Source of the DNA: Rickettsiales bacterium UBA2645
GTDB lineage: Bacteria > Pseudomonadota > Alphaproteobacteria > Rickettsiales > UBA1997
Reading direction: 5' to 3'
NCBI GenBank assembly: GCA_002359655.1
Contig: DENL01000036.1
Span: forward strand, 1-9,319
DNA length: 9,319 nt
How positions within the stretch are numbered: position 1 is the stretch's first letter; every line of letters starts with the position of its first letter. Made by a program: the position numbers and the translations under genes. The notes under the pieces were generated by a model, which saw only the letters and a program-made list of their open reading frames with translations, ran no database searches and was not told the DNA's origin. This document shows, one piece after another, positions 5,126-9,319 of this stretch.

Positions 5126-6262
5126 CTATTCTACTTTCGCGGCGTTAATGGTGAATTTTATTGTAACCTCGTCTTGCACGCCACCAGCTTTTCTGGCATC
5201 TTGATTGCCAATGCCAAAATCGCTGCGCTTGATTTTAGTGTATCCATTCACGCTGCCTCCAGCATCTGTGTAATTACCAAGATTGAAGAAGACATCAGTT
5301 GGCACTGTGCGGCCTTTCAAAATTAGGTTTCCTTTTGCGATAAATTGATTGTTGCCATTTTTTACAAAAGAATTGGCGGTGAAGTTTGCTTTAGGAAATT
5401 GCGCGAAATCAAACCAATCAGAAGTTTTTAAAATTGAAATTGCATCACCAAGCGAACCAGAAATTGAAGATACATCAATGTCAATTGAAACGGCGCTATT
5501 ACTAATATCTTTGGAATCAAAAGAAATCAGGCCATTAAATTTTTTGAAAGATCCTAAAACAGGGCTGTTATCACGAGTGGTGGCAAAATTAATTGCGCTG
5601 TTTTTTGGAATAATTTGCCAAGCATTTTTATCAAACAGATTTTTTTTGATCAGGCTGACATCTTCTGAATTAACCGCCGGCTTTTCGATTGATTGCTTAT
5701 CAGATAAAATTGCTTCGGCTTCGATATCTATTTTAACATTATCAGAAATTCCGGGAGTACCAAAAGTCATAAAAAAATCAGAGCGCTTGAAGCTTGTTTT
5801 GGCGCTGAATCCCACAGTTTTCTTTTGGGTGTAACTATTAATGCCGATGCGATTTAATCTAACATTTAAAGTGATTGTTTGAGTAACTCCAAGCAAAGTG
5901 AAATCACCAGTAACTTTTGCCGTTCTACCTTGAACAATAACATTTCTGCTTACAAATTTTGCTTCAGGAAATTTTTCAACATTAAGAAAATCTTTTGTTT
6001 TCAAACGTTCATCAAAAGCTGTGAAGCCGCTTTGCACTGAAGCAGTTTTGATGGTAATTTGTACAGAACTATTTTGCGGATTGGCTTCGTCGATGATCAT
6101 AAAACCAGAAGATTCAGTGAACTTTCCAGAAGGATTAGAAAAGCCAAAATGATTAGCCGACCAAGTTATATTAGTGTGATTGGGATCAAACTCATAAATA
6201 CTGGCGGCGTAAACAGAGTTGCTGAAGAAAAATGCGGCAAAAAGTAGAAGATATTTTTTCAT
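5126..6262 (-). CDS. Secreted protein with two YceI domains
   Basis: This 378-residue protein starts with a signal peptide (MKKYLLLFAAFFFSNSVYA, cleavage near residue 19-20) and then has two lipocalin-like YceI domains. The first, about 22-187, shows YEFDPNHTNITWSANHFG, LKTKDFLNVEKFPEAKF, GDFTLLGVTQTITLNV and FKRSDFFM. The second, about 213-376, shows LKTSDWFDFAQFPKANF, GNLILKGRTVPTDVFF and IKRSDFGIG, and looks more like the YceI units associated with cytochrome b561. YceI barrels bind isoprenoid or other hydrophobic ligands in the periplasm; the ligand here is unknown. Family members are usually about 190 residues with one domain, so this length is about double. The ribosome site AAAGGT precedes the ATG by a few bases. 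A possible -10 (GATAAT at 6295-6300, minus strand) lacks a good -35. It follows secB after 103 bp. Confidence 0.92.
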   Translation of the reverse strand: MKKYLLLFAAFFFSNSVYAASIYEFDPNHTNITWSANHFGFSNPSGKFTESSGFMIIDEANPQNSSVQITIKTASVQSGFTAFDERLKTKDFLNVEKFPEAKFVSRNVIVQGRTAKVTGDFTLLGVTQTITLNVRLNRIGINSYTQKKTVGFSAKTSFKRSDFFMTFGTPGISDNVKIDIEAEAILSDKQSIEKPAVNSEDVSLIKKNLFDKNAWQIIPKNSAINFATTRDNSPVLGSFKKFNGLISFDSKDISNSAVSIDIDVSSISGSLGDAISILKTSDWFDFAQFPKANFTANSFVKNGNNQFIAKGNLILKGRTVPTDVFFNLGNYTDAGGSVNGYTKIKRSDFGIGNQDARKAGGVQDEVTIKFTINAAKVE

Positions 6263-6365
6263 TTTTACCTTTGAAATTGTTAGAGAATCAAAAAATTATC
6301 CTATCAGAGTTTTTTATGGCTACGTCCTGCAGTTAAGTTGCGAGATAACATTTTTTTAGAAAATA

Positions 6366-6812
6366 TTAATTTCTTGTATCGTTAATTGGAGTTGAATCTG
6401 CAGCTAGTTTTCTTCTTTGATAAAGCGCTGCAAAGTCAATTAAATCAAGCATTAAAGGTGGAAAGCCGCTGTCAGAAGTTAGATTAGCCACAATTCTGCG
6501 CAAGAAAGGAAAAATTAAATTCGGACAATAAATTAAAAGAATTTGTTCCAAAGTTTCGCCTTCAGCTTCTGAAATTGAAAAGGCCGCGGCGTAAACTATT
6601 TCGCATAAAAAAGTTCTTTGCTCATTGGATTTAGCATCGGCAGAAATTTTCAAACTAACTTCAAAAATATTGTCACCAATTTTTGTGGCGTCGATATTAA
6701 TTGAGAGTTCGATATTTGGTTTTTCTTGGCTGTTAAAAAAAATTTGCGGCGCATTTGGAACCTCAAATGACAAGTCTTTAATGTATTGTGAGAGTATTTT
6801 AATGTTCGACAT
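6366..6812 (-). CDS. secB: Protein-export chaperone SecB
   Basis: This 148-residue protein has the usual SecB length and fold pattern. IKDLSFEVPNAPQIFF at 11-26 is the signature N-terminal strand, the middle has alternating beta-strands, and the block ILLIYCPNLIFPFLRRIVANLTSDSGFPPLMLDLIDF at about 91-127 is the conserved C-terminal helix region that forms the tetramer and the SecA/client surface. SecB is a cytosolic homotetramer that holds precursor proteins unfolded and passes them to SecA. It lies 40 bp after glpX on the same strand, so the two may share a transcript. No clear Shine-Dalgarno sequence precedes the ATG. The tail after about residue 132 (RRKLAADSTPINDTRN) is short and polar, as in other alphaproteobacterial SecB. 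Confidence 0.95.
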   Translation of the reverse strand: MSNIKILSQYIKDLSFEVPNAPQIFFNSQEKPNIELSINIDATKIGDNIFEVSLKISADAKSNEQRTFLCEIVYAAAFSISEAEGETLEQILLIYCPNLIFPFLRRIVANLTSDSGFPPLMLDLIDFAALYQRRKLAADSTPINDTRN

Positions 6813-6852
6813 GAGTTTGATTTTGAGAGTTTAATTTATCACAAAAGAAGAT

Positions 6853-7791
6853 TTAAAAAAGGTACTCAGAGTTGGTTTTGATAACTTTTTTAACGGCAGA
6901 ATCCATGATCAAAGAGCTAACTAAAATTTTGTTATCAGATTTTTTAACGCCATTTAGTAAATAGCCGTCAGTCACACCAGCACAGGCAAAAATTACATCA
7001 CCTTTAGCCATTTCATGTGCTAAATATTTTTTATTTAAATCAGAAATTCCCATTTTTTTAGCGCGCTCAATTTGTTTTTGATTATCACCAAAAACCAAGC
7101 GACCCATCATTTGTCCACCAATTACGCGCAGTCCAGCTGCAGCTAAAACTCCTTCAGGCGCGCCGCCAGTTCCCATATAGGCATCGATTCTAACGGTTTG
7201 ATTAGTGCAAGCGATAACTCCAGCAACATCGCCATCGCCAATCAAGCGTATACGAGCACCGGCTTCACGAACTTTGGCAATTAATTCTTCATGACGTGAG
7301 CGCTCAAGAATCATCACGGTTAAATCTGAAATTACGCATTTTTTGGCTTTCGCGATATTGTTTAAATTGGTTTTAACAGAATTGTCGAGATCGATCACAC
7401 CTTCAGGCAGGCCAGCTCCCACCGCAATTTTTTCCATGTAAACATCGGGCGCGTGCAAAAATCCACCTTTTTGAGCCAGAGCAATTACTGCCAAAGAAGA
7501 CTCGCCAGCATTGGCGCAAATTGTGGTGCCTTCTAAAGGATCAAGTGCAATATCAACCTCAATGCCGCCTTTACCAACTTTTTCTCCAATATAGAGCATT
7601 GGCGCTTCATCACGCTCACCTTCACCAATTACGATGGTGCCATTGATATTCATTAGATTTAAATTTTCGCGCATTGATTCAACAGCGGCTCTGTCAGCTG
7701 CCATATTGTCGCCTTTGCCGATCCAATCATAACAACCAATTGCGGCTTTTTCTACAACTTCAATAATTTGTGAGGTAAGAGATGTTAGCAT
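6853..7791 (-). CDS. glpX: Class II fructose-1,6-bisphosphatase GlpX
   Basis: The 312-residue enzyme hydrolyses fructose-1,6-bisphosphate to fructose-6-phosphate plus phosphate in gluconeogenesis. Family motifs with likely metal and substrate residues are GDNMAADRAAVESMR at 27-41 (D33), GEGERDEAPMLYIG at 56-69 (E57), DPLEGTT at 84-90 (D84, E87), GDGDVAGVIAC in the middle, and GTGGAPEGVLAAAGLRVIGGQ further on. I place the start at the ATG at 7791, giving MLTSLTSQIIEVVEKAA, which fits the family N-terminus. The same frame stays open upstream to 7932 and would add 47 residues, but those are encoded by repeat copy 2 and flanking sequence and have no family counterpart. There is no good Shine-Dalgarno sequence before 7791. 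The promoter is not obvious, because repeat copy 2 fills most of the space to the rpmG terminator. Confidence 0.95.
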   Translation of the reverse strand: MLTSLTSQIIEVVEKAAIGCYDWIGKGDNMAADRAAVESMRENLNLMNINGTIVIGEGERDEAPMLYIGEKVGKGGIEVDIALDPLEGTTICANAGESSLAVIALAQKGGFLHAPDVYMEKIAVGAGLPEGVIDLDNSVKTNLNNIAKAKKCVISDLTVMILERSRHEELIAKVREAGARIRLIGDGDVAGVIACTNQTVRIDAYMGTGGAPEGVLAAAGLRVIGGQMMGRLVFGDNQKQIERAKKMGISDLNKKYLAHEMAKGDVIFACAGVTDGYLLNGVKKSDNKILVSSLIMDSAVKKVIKTNSEYLF

Positions 7792-7812
7792 AATTTGATA
7801 AATAAAATTGTC

Positions 7813-7906
7813 TTTTATCCCTTTGGGATACGGAAACGCGACATGAGTCGCGCCCCGCCTTGCGGGGAAACCCATCCCGTATGTCAACGAGACATACGGG
7901 ATAAAA
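7813..7906. repeat. Palindromic multi-hairpin repeat, copy 2
   Basis: This is the same element as the copy at 4819-4929, in the same orientation. Arms are TATCCC/GGGATA at 7816-7830, GCGAC/GTCGC at 7838-7851, CCCCGC/GCGGGG at 7853-7867 and CCCGTATGTC/GACATACGGG at 7876-7900. The ends TTTTATCCC (7813-7821) and GGGATAAAA (7898-7906) form a perfect 9-bp inverted repeat. Nearly all differences from copy 1 are in loops, linkers or the 7-nt indel, and the stems are kept. It lies 21 bp before the glpX ATG and 7 bp after the rpmG terminator T tract. In the glpX frame it is open and reads YGMGFPARRGA and flanking residues. Confidence 0.88.
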
Positions 7907-7913
7907 TTTGAGC

Positions 7914-7946
7914 AAAAAAAAGGCGGGCTCAATTTTGAGTCCGCCT
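7914..7946 (-). terminator. Rho-independent terminator of rpmG
   Basis: On the minus strand AGGCGG and CTCAA pair with TTGAG and CCGCCT, with one G-T pair between them. This gives a stem of about 12 bp with a very short loop, followed directly by a run of at least seven T. It starts 11 bp after the rpmG stop codon. Confidence 0.9.
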
Positions 7947-7957
7947 GTTTTAAGAGC

Positions 7958-8152
7958 TTAGCTCGAAAGCTTCTGCTCTTTGAATTCTACATGTTTGCGT
8001 ACAACGGGGTCGTATTTAGAAAATACCATTTTTTCCTGTTTTTGTTTTGGGTTGCGGCGTGCCAAATAAAAGAATCCAGTGCCAGCAGTGCTAACTAATT
8101 TAAATAAAATAGAATTTCTTTTTGATTTCGAAGATTTTGGTTTTCCAGCCAT
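7958..8152 (-). CDS. rpmG: 50S ribosomal protein L33
   Basis: This 64-residue protein matches L33, a small protein of the large ribosomal subunit near the E site. The conserved stretch begins ILFKLVSTAGTGFFYLARRNP at about 15-35, then EKMVFSKYDPVVRKHVEFKE at 40-59. The CxxC pairs of the zinc-ribbon form are absent, so this is the zinc-independent type. It is slightly longer than the common 50-55 residues because of a basic Ser/Lys-rich N-terminus (MAGKPKSSKSKRN). AGGT about 8 nt upstream of the ATG is a weak ribosome site. A candidate promoter lies upstream and a strong terminator follows, so it is probably monocistronic. Confidence 0.96.
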   Translation of the reverse strand: MAGKPKSSKSKRNSILFKLVSTAGTGFFYLARRNPKQKQEKMVFSKYDPVVRKHVEFKEQKLSS

Positions 8153-8191
8153 AGTATTACCTATTTTTTGTAAGGGATTTAAAAAGAGGCG

Positions 8192-8222
8192 GGCAAAATA
8201 TTTGCCACCTTGCTCAAGTCAA
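8192..8222 (-). promoter_or_regulatory. Candidate rpmG promoter with a palindrome over the -10
   Basis: On the minus strand a -35-like TTGACT (8217-8222) and a -10-like TATTTT (8195-8200) are 16 bp apart, about 43 bp before the rpmG ATG. The -10 lies inside the inverted repeat GGCAAA/TTTGCC (8192-8197 and 8201-8206), which could be an operator or chance. Confidence 0.35.
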
Positions 8223-8230
8223 GTAAAACT

Positions 8231-8244
8231 TTGGTTAGAACCAA
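8231..8244. terminator. Weak hairpin after the glycine-rich gene
   Basis: TTGGTT and AACCAA form a short perfect inverted repeat 20 bp after the stop of the glycine-rich gene. On the minus strand it is followed by AGTTTT. It is too short to be called a terminator with confidence. Confidence 0.3.
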
Positions 8245-8264
8245 TTATTGTCTGACTTACAATT

Positions 8265-9319
8265 TTAATTAGCATAACGCACAACAACAATTCCAGAGCC
8301 TCCAGCAGCACCTTTATTTTGACATCCTGCTGCCGCACCTCCACCTCCACCTCCAGTATTAGAAGTTCCTGCTACAGCACTAACTCCAGAGCAGCCAGTA
8401 GATCCTTGACCACCGCCGCCATTACCTACATTACTAGCAGACTGACCGCTGCCATCGAATCTCCCTCCTCCTCCTCCTCCTCCATAATAAGAAATAGATT
8501 CACTTACCATTGAATATCCTATTCCACTTCCTCCATAGCTGCTAGTTGAATCATTGCCGCCAGCAACTCCAGCTCCACCAGCTCCTCCTCCTCCTCCACC
8601 TGCTGCCTTAGCATTGGAGCTACCTCCGCTACCTCCAGAATTACCCTGTCCACTTGTTCCAGCTCCGCTAGATCCGCCTATATAAGCACCTCCACCACCA
8701 GATCCTCCACTTGATCCACTACCGCCATTGTATCTACCACCAGCTCCACCTCCAATAGCTATTATACTAGAACCAAAAGAAGAATTACCTCCATTTGTGG
8801 CAATAGTAGCATTGGTTCCAACGCCAGCAATTCCTCCTGAACCAACAGTAATTGAAATAGAGCCAGAAGCTATTGATTGACTTGATTTATACACAACACC
8901 TCCACCACCGCCTCCGCCAGCGGCGTCTCCGCCTCCGCCTCCGCCACCAGCAACAACTAATATGTCAGCTTTCCCTCCAGCTGTGCAGGTCAAGGTTCCA
9001 GAAGAAGTGAAAGTATGAACTTTATAAGAAGTGCCAAATATTGTCGGCGTTGAAATAGTTCCACCCGAACAGGAAACTGAAGTAATAACACAACTTGATC
9101 CACTTAATGTATAACCATCAGCGCAGGAACAAGTAGAATTTCCTGTGTAAGTAAATGTTCCATTACTACATGTATAAGGTAAAGCCAGAGCCGTGCTGAA
9201 GTTATTTGCTGAATCACAGGTTAAAGATCCAGAACCACTATTTACAGTTGCTGTTGTGATTCCTGTAGTAGATGGAACAGTACATGTTGATACAGTACAA
9301 CTCGATCCACTTAAAACAT
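8265..9319 (-). CDS. Cys- and Gly-rich surface-type protein, C-terminal part (5' end outside window)
   Basis: The frame is open from the stop at 8265 to the right edge, giving the last 350 residues of a longer protein. A TTG at 8993 could be mistaken for a start, but 108 more in-frame residues precede it. Residues 1-90 are Ser/Thr/Cys-rich with repeated LSGSSC units (2-7 and 71-76) and CSCADGYTLSGSSC at 63-76, an EGF-like spacing. From about 99 (KVHTFTSSGTLTC) a glycine-rich domain begins: ILVVAGGGGGGG, GGVVYKSSQSI, ITVGSGG, IIAIGGG, several GGGGG runs, and the final GGSGIVVVRYAN. This is the layout of the glycine-rich domain of phage-tail-like and bacterial secreted surface proteins. An extracellular structural or adhesive role is inferred. 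GGA/GGT codon repeats make parts low in complexity (for example 8465-8483). Confidence 0.85.
   Translation of the reverse strand, partial: VLSGSSCTVSTCTVPSTTGITTATVNSGSGSLTCDSANNFSTALALPYTCSNGTFTYTGNSTCSCADGYTLSGSSCVITSVSCSGGTISTPTIFGTSYKVHTFTSSGTLTCTAGGKADILVVAGGGGGGGDAAGGGGGGGVVYKSSQSIASGSISITVGSGGIAGVGTNATIATNGGNSSFGSSIIAIGGGAGGRYNGGSGSSGGSGGGGAYIGGSSGAGTSGQGNSGGSGGSSNAKAAGGGGGGAGGAGVAGGNDSTSSYGGSGIGYSMVSESISYYGGGGGGGRFDGSGQSASNVGNGGGGQGSTGCSGVSAVAGTSNTGGGGGGAAAGCQNKGAAGGSGIVVVRYAN

Noticed and set aside
7863..7889. Perfect TTGACA on the minus strand (7884-7889) inside repeat copy 2 as a glpX -35 box
   Set aside because: At 17-bp spacing the -10 position reads CGCAAG, with no similarity to TATAAT. 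The hexamer is part of the hairpin and its loop.
7792..7932. Upstream in-frame start giving GlpX a 47-residue N-terminal extension
   Set aside because: The extension is encoded by repeat copy 2 and flanks and has no counterpart in the family. The ATG at 7791 gives the normal N-terminus. Kept only as a finding.
8465..8483. Short CTC/CCT tandem repeat considered as a CRISPR or VNTR locus
   Set aside because: It is a simple run of glycine codons inside the glycine-rich coding frame. There are no spaced repeats anywhere in the window that resemble a CRISPR array.

Overview
This AT-rich window holds chromosomal housekeeping genes of alphaproteobacterial type beside the integrase end of an element inserted at a tRNA-Ser gene. 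The housekeeping genes are an L33 protein of the form without a zinc ribbon, a class II fructose-1,6-bisphosphatase (GlpX), SecB and a YceI protein. Low GC, two GC-rich palindromic repeats in the intergenic spaces and the look of SecB and L33 suggest a low-GC alphaproteobacterium, possibly near Rickettsiales or Holosporales. That placement is inference. Every gene I can support lies on the minus strand, so transcription runs from right to left.

Right part (9319 to about 5126), chromosomal: the 3' part of a large Cys/Gly-rich surface-type protein that runs off the right edge, then rpmG with a strong terminator, then repeat copy 2, glpX, secB, and yceI encoding two YceI domains. Middle (5125 to 4722): a gene-poor stretch with a possible relic of a small HGGxSTG gene, repeat copy 1, and tRNA-Ser(GCU).

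Left part (4721 to 1), mobile element: a P4-type tyrosine integrase begins just beyond the tRNA 3' end. It is followed, each with a 4-bp ATGA overlap, by a DUF2971 gene and an unrecognised 274-residue gene. Then come an AlpA-type regulator overlapping a RepA-like hexameric-ATPase gene, a 230-bp spacer rich in inverted repeats, and a 56-residue HGGxSTG gene. The second attachment site is not in the window, so the element continues past the left edge.

In the element, integrase and AlpA would handle integration, excision and regulation, the RepA-like ATPase would support replication, and the DUF2971/274-residue pair is the cargo candidate. The two most unusual things are this integrase-coupled pair and the multi-hairpin repeat. 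Both repeat copies sit in the same orientation immediately 5' of a gene, and their differences fall mainly in loops and linkers.
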